Position numbers and translations under genes: made by a program. A stretch of 32,126 nt of DNA from Planctomycetota bacterium. Lineage in GTDB: Bacteria > Planctomycetota > Planctomycetia > Pirellulales > Pirellulaceae. The stretch is taken from the NCBI GenBank assembly GCA_024276655.1, contig JAJRWU010000051.1:1-32126 (forward strand), written 5' to 3'. Below the pieces are notes generated by a model that did no database searches, was not told the origin of the DNA, and saw only the letters and a list, made by a program, of their open reading frames with translations. Below are positions 17,366-27,416 of this stretch, piece by piece; the stretch's first letter is position 1; every line of letters starts with the position of its first letter.

Positions 17366-18349
17366 CTAACGCGCCGCGACATGTGCTTCGGTAAAGCTGA
17401 AGGTCAGCTCTTGTTCGTCGCCGGCGTTCAAGGTGATGCTCCGATTCTGGTGCTCCACCCGACCATCGCGTTCGATCGAAACCTCAACTTGGTAATCGCT
17501 CCACGATTCGCCCGCCGCCAGTTTGTGCGTGGTGAATGTGCGAAGCGAACCTACGGAATTCTTCATTTCGACTCCGGAGAGCGTTATTTTGGCGCCATCG
17601 GGAACGTTCAATTTGAGCGTCGTGGCGACTTGCTGGTTCGCATGGAACGGGAAATCGACGCCGGCAATGCCGCCAGCGCGAAGCTCCACCGACTTCGTTT
17701 CGTCGATCGTTTCGCCATCACGTTGGTAAACAACGCGCACCTCGTAGGTGTATTTGAAGCCACTTTCCAGGCCGCGCGAAACGTACTGCCGGTACTCGCC
17801 TTGGCTCGTGGTCTGCTTGCCATTGACGTACACCACGGCATCGGCGGGAACGCTCACGGTGAGAATCCCGCTGTTGGCTCGGGCTTGCGGCGGCAAGGGC
17901 TCTGCCGCCGGAGTGGGGGGCGCCGCCGGCTCGGAAGGAGTTACATACGGGGCGGAATAATAGGTAGACGAACTGGAACTGCTGCTACTGCTGCCCCAGC
18001 CGCGATAATAGCCGCCAGAACTGCTGGAACTTGAACCCCACGAACGATAATGATGACGATGATGACGCCAAGCAACGCGGTGGCGACGCCAATGGCGGAA
18101 CACGCCGTACCCGCCACTGCTACTACTGCTGCTGCTGCTGCTATAGCCGCCACTGGAAGAGCTGCTACTGGAAGAGCTGCTGCTGGAAGAGCTGCTGCTG
18201 GAAGAGCTGCTGCCGTAGCCGCCCCAACTTCCAGACGACCCGCCACTGGAGTGGTATGAGCCCCAACCCGCCTGGGCTTCCGCAGCGCCTAATACAAGCA
18301 CCACGCCGGCAGCCAAACACACCAGACCACTTACTAGTCCTGCTTTCAT
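17366..18349 (-). CDS. secreted Ser-rich protein with two TIGR03000-type domains
   Basis: A 327-residue exported protein. Seen: signal peptide ending AEAQA (about 1-27); a Gly/Ser low-complexity region (about 30-75) with long poly-Ser runs; a His/Arg-rich patch (RHWRRHRVAWRHHRHHYR); a second poly-Ser stretch; a Pro/Ala linker; and then two copies of a domain of about 75 residues. The first begins GILTVSVPADAVVYVNGKQT, the second TLKLNVPDGAKITLSGVE, both with the R-x-Y/F and closing AG...F elements of TIGR03000, a domain I know only from planctomycetes. The ATG at 18349 follows GGGGGAG by 8 bases; an adjacent TTG is dispensable. Function unknown, probably cell-envelope or extracellular. Confidence 0.88.
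   Translation of the reverse strand: MKAGLVSGLVCLAAGVVLVLGAAEAQAGWGSYHSSGGSSGSWGGYGSSSSSSSSSSSSSSSSSSSSGGYSSSSSSSSSGGYGVFRHWRRHRVAWRHHRHHYRSWGSSSSSSGGYYRGWGSSSSSSSSSTYYSAPYVTPSEPAAPPTPAAEPLPPQARANSGILTVSVPADAVVYVNGKQTTSQGEYRQYVSRGLESGFKYTYEVRVVYQRDGETIDETKSVELRAGGIAGVDFPFHANQQVATTLKLNVPDGAKITLSGVEMKNSVGSLRTFTTHKLAAGESWSDYQVEVSIERDGRVEHQNRSITLNAGDEQELTFSFTEAHVAAR
18153..18212 (-). repeat. four 15-bp tandem repeats coding poly-Ser
   Basis: CTGGAAGAGCTGCTG (plus strand) repeats four times (18153, 18168, 18183 and 18198), with one base different in the first unit. It is in frame with the TIGR03000 gene and encodes Ser only, using mixed AGC/TCT/TCC codons. Confidence 0.95.
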
Positions 18350-18673
18350 CAAAGCATCTCCCCCAATGAACCATCAAAATGAAACGTCTGAAGCGGTAAA
18401 TCCAACCGCCATCCACTCTAGCAACGATAGCATGTAAATCAAGGAGTTTGGGAGGAATTTTCCGGTTGTGGTAAATTACAGCAACTTTCTGGGGAGATCT
18501 GCCGAGGGCTTGGCCGCTGCCGCCTTGAGGTCTCAAAAACGGAGGCTCGGTCCTCGAAGGCGGAGGGGTGGGGAAGTATTTCTCTGTTGCTGGTAACCGT
18601 CAGCTAGCGCTCATCGGCGGAGGGGGTCTTATTTCGGGACTGCCCCTTCAAGCCGATATCGGCGCCGCCGTTT
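18350..18673. other. intergenic region, no gene seen
   Basis: This 324-bp spacer separates two minus-strand genes. It includes the ribosome binding site of the TIGR03000 gene (18358-18364). Nothing else can be supported. Confidence 0.5.
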
Positions 18674-19009
18674 CTAGACGTCCAGCGCGGTGTCGCCCAC
18701 GTAGAGTTGCAGCACTTGGCTCTGCACCTTGATGGCGCGGATCAGCACCCAGATTTGATCGGGCGTGAATTTTCGGGGGTCGGAGCGGGCGAGGTTTTCT
18801 AGCTCTTCCGTCATGGCGGCGTGCTGGTCGGTTGCCGCCTGCAACCTGAGATTGGTCTCTTTCCAAGTTTGGTGCAGCACGCCTTCCTGGTCGAGTTGCT
18901 CTTCATTTTCGACCGCGTTGGTCAACAAGAGGCACAATCTTGCTACATCGCGAGCGCTCGAATCGGGTTGAAAGGTTTGTACACGTTCCGCCAAACTGTT
19001 GCATTTCAT
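18674..19009 (-). CDS. hypothetical small alpha-helical protein
   Basis: A 111-residue, highly charged, probably all-helical cytoplasmic protein with no signal peptide (MKCNSLAERVQTFQ... ending LQLYVGDTALDV). Helices run through most of the sequence (ARLCLLLTNAVENEEQLD; LRLQAATDQHAAMTEELENL), with a central FTPDQIWVLIRAIKVQ segment. I do not recognise the family. ATG at 19009 has GGAG 9 bases upstream; the longer frame to 19255 is Arg-rich, contains a 13-bp direct repeat and looks non-coding. It stands alone between the TIGR03000 gene and the divergent dus gene. Confidence 0.6.
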   Translation of the reverse strand: MKCNSLAERVQTFQPDSSARDVARLCLLLTNAVENEEQLDQEGVLHQTWKETNLRLQAATDQHAAMTEELENLARSDPRKFTPDQIWVLIRAIKVQSQVLQLYVGDTALDV

Positions 19010-19496
19010 GGTCAGATTCTCCAGGTGCGTCAAAATCAAGTGCGTCAAAATTCTAGTTGCGAATCTCTTGTGTTGGTCTGACGGAATCGCAAACGATCGA
19101 CCCGTCAAAAATCGCCACCGAACGCAAAACATGGTTTGAGGGAATCGTCGCCTGATGCGATAAAATTCTCGCCGCCGCAACCGGCAACTTTCCTGCCTAG
19201 TATGCAAGCGACTTTCCTGGCCGTTTGACGACTTTGGCCCGAACTGGCGATACACGGCAAAAACGCCGTTGGGAATTCGCTAAGATGGGAGGTTTCGTGC
19301 GGTCGTCGGCCGAACTTCACTCAAACTTTAGCCCGGCCTGAGCGAATCGGGAAAAAAATCCAATTTTTTCCCAGCGGAACTCACTGCGAACGTCCCTGCA
19401 ACCCAACCGATTGCCCAAAACCGTTCGAGCCCGCATAATTGTGCAGGGTTCTGCTGCGTCTGGCATCGCTGCCATCATTCTGTTTGGTCCACGACA
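19010..19496. other. divergent intergenic region upstream of dus
   Basis: This 487-bp spacer holds a short direct repeat (GTGCGTCAAAATY near 19025 and 19039) and an AT-rich palindrome at 19349-19372 (GGGAAAAAA...TTTTTTCCC). Promoters for both flanking genes must lie here; none is clear. No credible ORF. Confidence 0.5.
19349..19372. repeat. AT-rich 9-bp-arm palindrome upstream of dus
   Basis: GGGAAAAAA (19349-19357) pairs with TTTTTTCCC (19364-19372) around a 6-base loop, 125 bp before the dus start. It could be a regulatory site or a terminator-like hairpin; neither can be decided from sequence alone. Confidence 0.6.
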
Positions 19497-20555
19497 ATGA
19501 ACGCCTCGCTTCGCCCGCTTGCTTTCGACGACCTGCAAATAGGTTTTCCCGTCGTGCAGGCGGCGTTATCCGGTTATAGCGATTGGCCGATGCGCATGTT
19601 GGCGCGTCGGTTTGGCGCCTCGTATACGGTCTGCGAAGTGATGCTCGACCAGTTTCTGTTGGCCGTTAAGGAACGTAAACGCACACAACATTTTCTCCAT
19701 AACACCGCCGACGAACAGCCGGTGGGCGGCCAACTCATGGGCGCTGAGCCCCGGCAGTTCGCCGCCGGAGCACAGCGACTGGTGCAAGCCGGCTTTGGCG
19801 TTGTGGATATCAATTTCGGCTGCCCCGTAAAAAAAGTGCTGGGGCGCTGCCGGGGCGGGTTTCACCTGGGCCAGCCAGACGTGGCGATTGAAATCGTCCA
19901 GCGCACGCGCGACGCCACCCCGCCCTCAATTCCCGTGACGCTCAAAATGCGGCGCGGCGTCGACGACTCCAACGCAAGCCGCGACCGGTTCTTTGAAATT
20001 CTCGACGGCGCCTTTGCCGCCGGCGCGGCGGCCGTCACGGTGCATGGCCGCACCGTCGAACAACGCTATCGAGGCCCCAGTAACTGGAATTTTCTCAAAC
20101 AAGTCAAGCAGCATCTTGGCGAGCGAACCGTGCTCGGCAGCGGCGATTTATTCACCGCCCAAGATTGCCTCGATATGATGGCGCAAACCGGCGTCGACGG
20201 CGTGACCGTCGCCCGCGGCGCCATCGGCAACCCCTGGATTTTCCAGCAGGCCCGGGCGCTCTGGCGGGGCGAACCGTTGCCGCCGCCGCCGACGCTTCAT
20301 CAACAACGCGATGTCATTCTGGAGCATCTGACCATGGCGAGGCAAATGCATGGCGAACGATGCGGCCTCCTGATGCGAAAATTCGCCATCAAATACTCGG
20401 CCTTGCACCCCCGCCATGCAATCGTGCGGGACGATTTCGCGCGGGCGCGGACCGAACAAGAATGGGACGCCGTGTTGGAAAAACATTATTCCGCCGACCT
20501 GCCGGGCCAATACCCATCGCTGGAAATCCACCAGACCAACAACGGCTGCGCGTGA
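19497..20555 (+). CDS. dus: tRNA-dihydrouridine synthase
   Basis: A 352-residue FMN-dependent Dus enzyme, which reduces uridines in the D-loop of tRNA. Seen: N-terminal VQAALSGYSDWPMRMLARRFGA matching the Dus barrel start (canonical APMAGVTD), NFGCPVKK (106-113) with the catalytic Cys109, TLKMRRG (148-154) with the FMN-contacting Lys150, VTVHGRTVEQRYRGP (180-194), VLGSGDL (212-218), and VARGAIGNPWIF (238-249). The overall length and the NxGCPxKKV motif fit the DusB-like branch, although the sequence after it is diverged (LGRCRGG for the usual KLAGSAL). The gene ends against a terminator shared with the convergent PTPS gene. Subfamily and target uridine are not assigned. Confidence 0.92.
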   Translation: MNASLRPLAFDDLQIGFPVVQAALSGYSDWPMRMLARRFGASYTVCEVMLDQFLLAVKERKRTQHFLHNTADEQPVGGQLMGAEPRQFAAGAQRLVQAGFGVVDINFGCPVKKVLGRCRGGFHLGQPDVAIEIVQRTRDATPPSIPVTLKMRRGVDDSNASRDRFFEILDGAFAAGAAAVTVHGRTVEQRYRGPSNWNFLKQVKQHLGERTVLGSGDLFTAQDCLDMMAQTGVDGVTVARGAIGNPWIFQQARALWRGEPLPPPPTLHQQRDVILEHLTMARQMHGERCGLLMRKFAIKYSALHPRHAIVRDDFARARTEQEWDAVLEKHYSADLPGQYPSLEIHQTNNGCA

Positions 20556-20604
20556 CGGGATAATTAAGGAAGAGCGGGATAATGAAATTCCGAATGGGCG
20601 CCTG

Positions 20605-20636
20605 AGAAGCCCGGCTTTTTCAAAAAGCCGGGCTTC
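20605..20636. terminator. bidirectional terminator, copy 2 of 4
   Basis: AGAAGCCCGGCTTTTT pairs with AAAAAGCCGGGCTTCT around a single C. It lies between the convergent dus and PTPS genes and probably serves both. The stem begins with the same GCCCGGC core as the other three copies. Confidence 0.85.
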
Positions 20637-20664
20637 TGAACCGGAACGTAGTTTTCCACACTTT

Positions 20665-21156
20665 CTAGGTCGAGATGTTCTCGGAATACTCCCAGCCGCC
20701 CCATTGCCCGAAGTTTTCATCCACTTCCACGCGCAGCCAATCGGGTTGGAACGCCGGCGCGAGGTCAAGCAAGAGCCGCTGGCCGATGCACTTGGCCAGC
20801 AACTCCGCAGTCGTGTTCTTGACCGGCAGGAGAATGCAGTCGCCGCGAGGAAACACCCAGCGGCGGTCTTCAAACCTCGCTTCCACTTCCTCGGCATTCG
20901 CTACAACCTGAATCTGGGAGTGTTCGGTCGGCAACAATACGTGATGATCCCACTCCGCAACGATTGTGTGTAGTGAATCTCGCATGGCGATGAAATCGAC
21001 GACATAACTGTTTTCGTCGAGCGGCCCGCGCACTTCCGCTCTCACGCGGTAGTTATGGCCATGGATTCTCTCGCAGATATTGCCGTTAAAAGTGATAAAA
21101 TGGGCAGCGCTGAAAACCAACGACTCTTTTTCCAGACGTACGTGGTATCGTTCCAT
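20665..21156 (-). CDS. queD: 6-pyruvoyl-tetrahydropterin synthase / QueD-like
   Basis: A 163-residue PTPS-fold enzyme. Seen: FSAAHF (15-20) with zinc ligand His19, CERIHGHNY (28-36) with the QueD-type catalytic Cys28 and zinc ligands His32 and His34, a DFIAM segment (54-58), WDHHVLL (69-75) with the Asp-His pair, and VEVDENFGQWGGW near the C-terminus with a conserved Glu. The Cys-x3-His-x-His spacing matches QueD, which makes 6-carboxy-tetrahydropterin for queuosine synthesis. However, an inserted segment (about 80-112) makes it longer than E. coli QueD, and no other queuosine gene is nearby, so a different pterin role is possible. The gene symbol is therefore tentative. Confidence 0.82.
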   Translation of the reverse strand: MERYHVRLEKESLVFSAAHFITFNGNICERIHGHNYRVRAEVRGPLDENSYVVDFIAMRDSLHTIVAEWDHHVLLPTEHSQIQVVANAEEVEARFEDRRWVFPRGDCILLPVKNTTAELLAKCIGQRLLLDLAPAFQPDWLRVEVDENFGQWGGWEYSENIST

Positions 21157-21573
21157 GGCGGTGAATCATCGGGGTTGAATCAACTGACGGCGTCGCGCTG
21201 GTTATTCCGACAAATGCTTGTGCCAGCATATTTTCCGGACGATTTCCACCAATTGGCCTGCGCGTTTCCCGCTAAACGTATCCTACGGTTAAGTATCGTT
21301 ATTTTGTTAGAGGCTGCAACTCAGATTTTTCCGAGGAATACTCCTGTCGAAGCGACAAACCAAGTCGGATACGACGGCTTTTGGCCAATGCGGCGCAAAT
21401 AGTTTTGAAGGCTTGGGCGGCTCACGGTAAGCATCGTGCGAGAAAGAGGCGTCGCCTTTCGCACCGCGAATACAGCATGTTTTGTTTCTTTCGCGGAGCG
21501 AAAAGCGACAACAAAAAACCGCACGGTCGTAAGCGATGCATACGGCGTTAGGTGAAAATCCCACGAGGGTGGC
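21157..21573. other. divergent intergenic region, PTPS / hybrid kinase
   Basis: This 417-bp spacer holds an imperfect hairpin (GTGCGA...TCGCAC, 21436-21464) and the GAGGGTGG ribosome binding site of the kinase gene. A plus-strand ORF (21055-21402) crosses into the PTPS gene and was rejected. No promoter could be fixed. Confidence 0.5.
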
Positions 21574-23205
21574 ATGAGTGAGCGCATTTTAATTATTGAT
21601 GAGTCTGTCGAATCGCAACAAATGCTGATTGACACCCTCGATATCGACGGCTATGACTTGTTTGCAGTCGCCGATACCTCGAACGCCATGGCGAGCATTC
21701 TGGAGAAAAAGCCGGCGGTCATACTGCTTAATAGCGATTTGGGCGGCGAATGCGGCATTGAGTTCCTCAACTGCCTGAAGAAAGACAACGCCACGCGAGA
21801 CATTTCCGTGATCATGGTGGCCGAACAGGGCCGAGATGAAAAAATCATTGGTTCGCTGGAAATCGGCGCCACCGACTACATTCCCCAGCCCGTTTCGCCG
21901 GGCGTGGTCCGCGCACGCGTGCGAAATGTTTTGCGCGTGCGGCGCATTCAGCAGCGCATCATCAAGCAACGCACCGACGCCCAAACCGCCGCTGACGCAA
22001 AACTTTCGTTTTTGACGAACATGAGCCACGAAATCCGCACGCCGATGACGGCGATTCTGGGATTTGCCGACTTGCTCTCCGCGGAAGGCGATATCACGCG
22101 GGCGCCGAAATCTCGTCTACACGCCATTCGAACCATTCAACGCAACGGGCGGCATCTGCTGGAGTTGATCAACGATATTCTTGACCTCTCGAAAATTGAA
22201 GCGGGAATGCTCGATGTCGACCCGATTCGCTGTTCCGCCTGCCACGTTGCGGCGGACGTGGTTTCCGTACTGCGGGTTCGCGCCGAAAATAAGCATATCC
22301 ACCTTAAATTGCACTTCGACGGCCTGATGCCGGAAACCGTTTACACCGACACCACCCGTTTGCGGCAAATTCTGCTTAATCTGGTGAGTAACGCCGTTAA
22401 GTTCACAGACGCCGGAGAAGTGCTGCTTTCCGTCCGACTGTTGGAGCAAGATCAGGACCAGCCACGGTTGGAATTTACGGTAAAAGATACCGGCATTGGC
22501 CTTACCGACGAGCAAATCGGTCGGTTGTTCCGGCCATTTTCACAGGCCACGCCCGTTACCTCCCGCAAGTACGGCGGCACCGGGCTGGGATTGGCTGTCA
22601 GCAAGCAGCTTGTGACGCTTCTCGGCGGCGACATTTCCGTCACGAGTGAAATCGGCGTGGGGTCGGCATTTCGCTTTTCGATTCAGACCGGCGCCCTTGA
22701 CGGCGTGCGTTTGCTGAAAGGCATGACGGAAGCGAAGGTCGATCTGGAGGAAGACACCAAAGACATCCCCTTGGCCCAGGACGTATTGGAGGGTCGTATT
22801 CTGCTAGCCGATGATTGCCTCGACAACCAGCGTTTACTGGGAGTCATTCTCGGCGCCGCCGGCGCTGAAGTCGTCTTTGCCGAAAACGGCCGCGTGGCGA
22901 TCGAACGCGTGGCGGAAGCCGAAGCCGAACAACGGCCGTTCGACATCATTCTCATGGACATGCAGATGCCCGAGTTAGACGGCTACGGCGCGACACGTCT
23001 GCTACGAGACGACGGTTGCACCCTCCCGATCATTGCTTTAACCGCCAGCGCCATGAGCGGCGACCGCCAGAAGTGTCTCGACGCCGGCTGCACCGACTAC
23101 GCCAGCAAGCCCGTCAATCGACACACCCTCATCACGCTGGTGAAGCATCATTTGAAGGTCGCGTCAAAAAACAAACAGGCCAGCGAAGCGCCTGTGGAAG
23201 GCTAG
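21574..23205 (+). CDS. hybrid histidine kinase, REC-HisKA-HATPase-REC
   Basis: A 543-residue soluble two-component hybrid kinase. Order: receiver-like domain (about 4-122), coiled linker, HisKA with H-box SHEIRTP (His152), HATPase_c with N-box LVSNAVKFT (270-278), G1 DTGIGL (305-310) and G2 GGTGLGL (334-340), then a receiver (about 407-528) with ADD (412-414), phospho-acceptor Asp462 in MDMQMPELDG, LTASA (489-493) and SKP (511-513). The N-terminal receiver is degenerate: Asn53 replaces the acceptor Asp, Gln105 the conserved Lys and Ala83 the Thr/Ser. There is no transmembrane segment, so it senses or integrates signals in the cytoplasm. No cognate response-regulator gene is adjacent. Confidence 0.92.
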   Translation: MSERILIIDESVESQQMLIDTLDIDGYDLFAVADTSNAMASILEKKPAVILLNSDLGGECGIEFLNCLKKDNATRDISVIMVAEQGRDEKIIGSLEIGATDYIPQPVSPGVVRARVRNVLRVRRIQQRIIKQRTDAQTAADAKLSFLTNMSHEIRTPMTAILGFADLLSAEGDITRAPKSRLHAIRTIQRNGRHLLELINDILDLSKIEAGMLDVDPIRCSACHVAADVVSVLRVRAENKHIHLKLHFDGLMPETVYTDTTRLRQILLNLVSNAVKFTDAGEVLLSVRLLEQDQDQPRLEFTVKDTGIGLTDEQIGRLFRPFSQATPVTSRKYGGTGLGLAVSKQLVTLLGGDISVTSEIGVGSAFRFSIQTGALDGVRLLKGMTEAKVDLEEDTKDIPLAQDVLEGRILLADDCLDNQRLLGVILGAAGAEVVFAENGRVAIERVAEAEAEQRPFDIILMDMQMPELDGYGATRLLRDDGCTLPIIALTASAMSGDRQKCLDAGCTDYASKPVNRHTLITLVKHHLKVASKNKQASEAPVEG

Positions 23206-23325
23206 AACAACCGCTGGGTTGGTTGGCCAGCAGGACGCCGGAAAGCTGTTTTCAGTAGTTCCAAGTTAGACGGTCAGACGCCGTGTGGCGTAAGCCTCAT
23301 TCGCCGAAGGCGTTGTATTCCAAAG

Positions 23326-23359
23326 CCCCATGTCGCGAACGGAGTGAGCACACATGGGG
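23326..23359. repeat. short inverted repeat near terminator
   Basis: CCCCATGT (23326-23333) pairs with ACATGGGG (23352-23359) across an 18-base loop. The loop reads GCGAACGGAGTGAGC, similar in kind to the loop of the repeat arms at 1160-1198. Confidence 0.6.
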
Positions 23360-23376
23360 TCGATCGTTTTTTGAAA

Positions 23377-23413
23377 ATAAAAGCCCGGCATTTTCAAAAT
23401 GCCGGGCTTTTTT
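23377..23413. terminator. bidirectional terminator, copy 3 of 4
   Basis: AAAGCCCGGCATTTT pairs with AAAATGCCGGGCTTT around a C, flanked by A and T runs. It lies between the convergent hybrid kinase and phosphatase genes and can serve both. Confidence 0.92.
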
Positions 23414-23449
23414 CCTGCCACAACCGGAAACACCTTCTTCCACGCCGCC

Positions 23450-25042
23450 TTATTCGCCAGCCGAAGTCTTGACGTTTTCGTACAGCAGTTCGCCGTGTTC
23501 GTCGTGGAACTTGAACGCCAAGGTGGCGGGGCTGTCGGCGGTTGCCGGCGCCGACCGCACCAACAAAAAACCGCCCGAGGGTTTCTTTTGGGCGTAGACC
23601 TGCTTGATCAGGCCGTCGGGATCGGTCGATTTTGGATCGCCCGGTTTGCGCCCAGGACGTGAATTCGCATCGACCAACGCGCCGCAAGAAAACTCCTCCA
23701 CGCCCGAAGGGTGGATCGAATGGTACTGCCAGTGGCGGTCGCCGCAGACCAAATAGAAATGCCTTTTCAACAGCCCCGCTTCGTTCAGCCAACTGAAAAA
23801 TTCATCGCGTTCGTGCCGGAAGCCGCCGTGGTTGGTGTGGTTGTCGGTTTTTCGCTTGTCGTCAGGACCGATCATTGGGTTCGGTGAAATCAGCACCTTG
23901 AACGTGGCGTCGCTCTCGGCCAAGGTTTTATTCAACCAGGCTTTCTGCTCGGCGCCCCAAATCGTTTTCTCGGGGCCGTCCTCCTGCGCGTTAGGACTGC
24001 GATACATGCGGTTTTCCACGAACCAGATTTGCAGATCTTTACTCACCCGATGGGTGCGATAGGTTTTGGCGTCGGCTTGGTCGGCGGGCGCCATGGGCAG
24101 TTGCTCCAAGGCGATGTTGCGAGCCAATTCCGGCGAGGGGGCGTAATCGCCGCTGTTGTCGCCGTCGTCGATGCGGTAATCGTGATCGTCGATTTCCCAA
24201 TACGTGGGTACAGCTTGGAAGAGGTCCAGATAACGTGGCTGAACAAACTGTTCGTGCCATTTCTGACGCATCTGAGCGGCCGTTTCGGCGCGCGGCTCCT
24301 TGGGCGTGTCGTAATAGACGTTATCGCCGGTGCCCACGAAAAAATTGGGGTGGAGTTCGAGAATGGTTTTCAAGGCGGGGTAGCCGAGCGCTTTGTCGGG
24401 GCCTGTGTAGGCAGCCGGCAATTCGGTGTTGTTGTGTTTGAGATGGATCTTGCGGTCGATGCGATTGTCGCCGTGGAATTTGGCGTAATTCATGCCCGTC
24501 ACGACGACAAACGAAACCGCTTCCGCTTGCGCCGGTCCGGGTAAGGTTTGGAACGTGGCTTGAGGACCGGTTCGCAGAGAGTTGGCGTCGGCGCCGATGC
24601 GTGTGACACAGACGTATTGTGTTCCTGGGCGCAAATCGGCAAAGGCGGCGCGAGCGATGAAGTCGTGCTCCGCCTTGGCTGGAATCAATTGCACGAGCGG
24701 CGCCGCGGCGGTGTTTATTCCTTCGCTGAGCGCCGGCCGCAAGTTGAATTCCACAACTCCCGCGCTGCCGGGAACATCGCCCGCCACAAGGCCAGCCGAC
24801 TGCGTGAGCCGCACTTGAACGAGCGCCGCATGCGGCGTCACTTCGCCCACCATAATACCCATGCCCGCCAGCGGCGCGGCCGGTTCGTCAACCTCCGCGT
24901 TTTTCGGCGGCGTGTTTTCCGCCGAGGTGTTTTGAGCAACGGCGGCGGGGTTGCTTTCGGGCGAGGGCGACGAATTGCAGCCCATGCAGGAAAAAACAAC
25001 AACGCACCCGATAACAGTGAGGCTCAATAGAAAACGGTGCAA
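23450..25042 (-). CDS. PhoD-like alkaline phosphatase lipoprotein
   Basis: A 530-residue exported metallophosphoesterase of the PhoD family. Seen: lipoprotein-type N-terminus with hydrophobic core and SCMGCNSS (18-25), lipid Cys probably 22; Ser/Pro/Asn-rich linker; N-terminal beta domain (about 60-168); catalytic domain with GTGDNVYYD (237-245), [18 protein letters not shown] (283-300), [12 protein letters not shown] (404-415) and GDRHWQYH (434-441), which supply metal ligands. The start is a TTG at 25042, with AAAGGAG at 25049-25055 and 6-base spacing. By family it hydrolyses phosphate esters at the outer face of a membrane; substrate unknown. The terminator at 25117 separates it from the oxidoreductase gene upstream. 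Confidence 0.85.
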   Translation of the reverse strand: MHRFLLSLTVIGCVVVFSCMGCNSSPSPESNPAAVAQNTSAENTPPKNAEVDEPAAPLAGMGIMVGEVTPHAALVQVRLTQSAGLVAGDVPGSAGVVEFNLRPALSEGINTAAAPLVQLIPAKAEHDFIARAAFADLRPGTQYVCVTRIGADANSLRTGPQATFQTLPGPAQAEAVSFVVVTGMNYAKFHGDNRIDRKIHLKHNNTELPAAYTGPDKALGYPALKTILELHPNFFVGTGDNVYYDTPKEPRAETAAQMRQKWHEQFVQPRYLDLFQAVPTYWEIDDHDYRIDDGDNSGDYAPSPELARNIALEQLPMAPADQADAKTYRTHRVSKDLQIWFVENRMYRSPNAQEDGPEKTIWGAEQKAWLNKTLAESDATFKVLISPNPMIGPDDKRKTDNHTNHGGFRHERDEFFSWLNEAGLLKRHFYLVCGDRHWQYHSIHPSGVEEFSCGALVDANSRPGRKPGDPKSTDPDGLIKQVYAQKKPSGGFLLVRSAPATADSPATLAFKFHDEHGELLYENVKTSAGE

Positions 25043-25048
25043 AGTGTG

Positions 25049-25055
25049 CTCCTTT
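25049..25055 (-). promoter_or_regulatory. ribosome binding site deciding a TTG start
   Basis: AAAGGAG on the minus strand, 6 bases before TTG, fixes the start of the PhoD-like gene at 25042 although no ATG begins the signal peptide. Confidence 0.75.
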
Positions 25056-25116
25056 GGCGGGTGATGGCGTGTTTCAGGTAGAGATAGTCCTGAAATAAGT
25101 TACCGGTTGTAGTTCA

Positions 25117-25150
25117 GAAAAGCCCGGCATTTTCAAAACGCCGGGCTTTT
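25117..25150 (-). terminator. rho-independent terminator, copy 4 of 4
   Basis: AAAGCCCGGCATTTT pairs with AAAACGCCGGGCTTTT with one mismatch in the stem and a T-run on each strand. It lies 67 bp after the stop of the FDH-like gene, ending the selB-selA-oxidoreductase transcript. Confidence 0.9.
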
Positions 25151-25216
25151 AATTCGGCATATTTAATTCAGGATTGTTCCTTAGGCGGTGACAACAACCA
25201 GATTGTCGATGCTTCG

Positions 25217-27400
<2,184 letters not shown>

Positions 27401-27416
27401 CAGTGTTTTATCTGTC

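Noticed and set aside
21055-21402. 115-aa plus-strand ORF in the PTPS-kinase gap
   Set aside because: Starts inside the PTPS gene on the other strand, no ribosome binding site, no family resemblance; its second half looked slightly protein-like but not enough to call.
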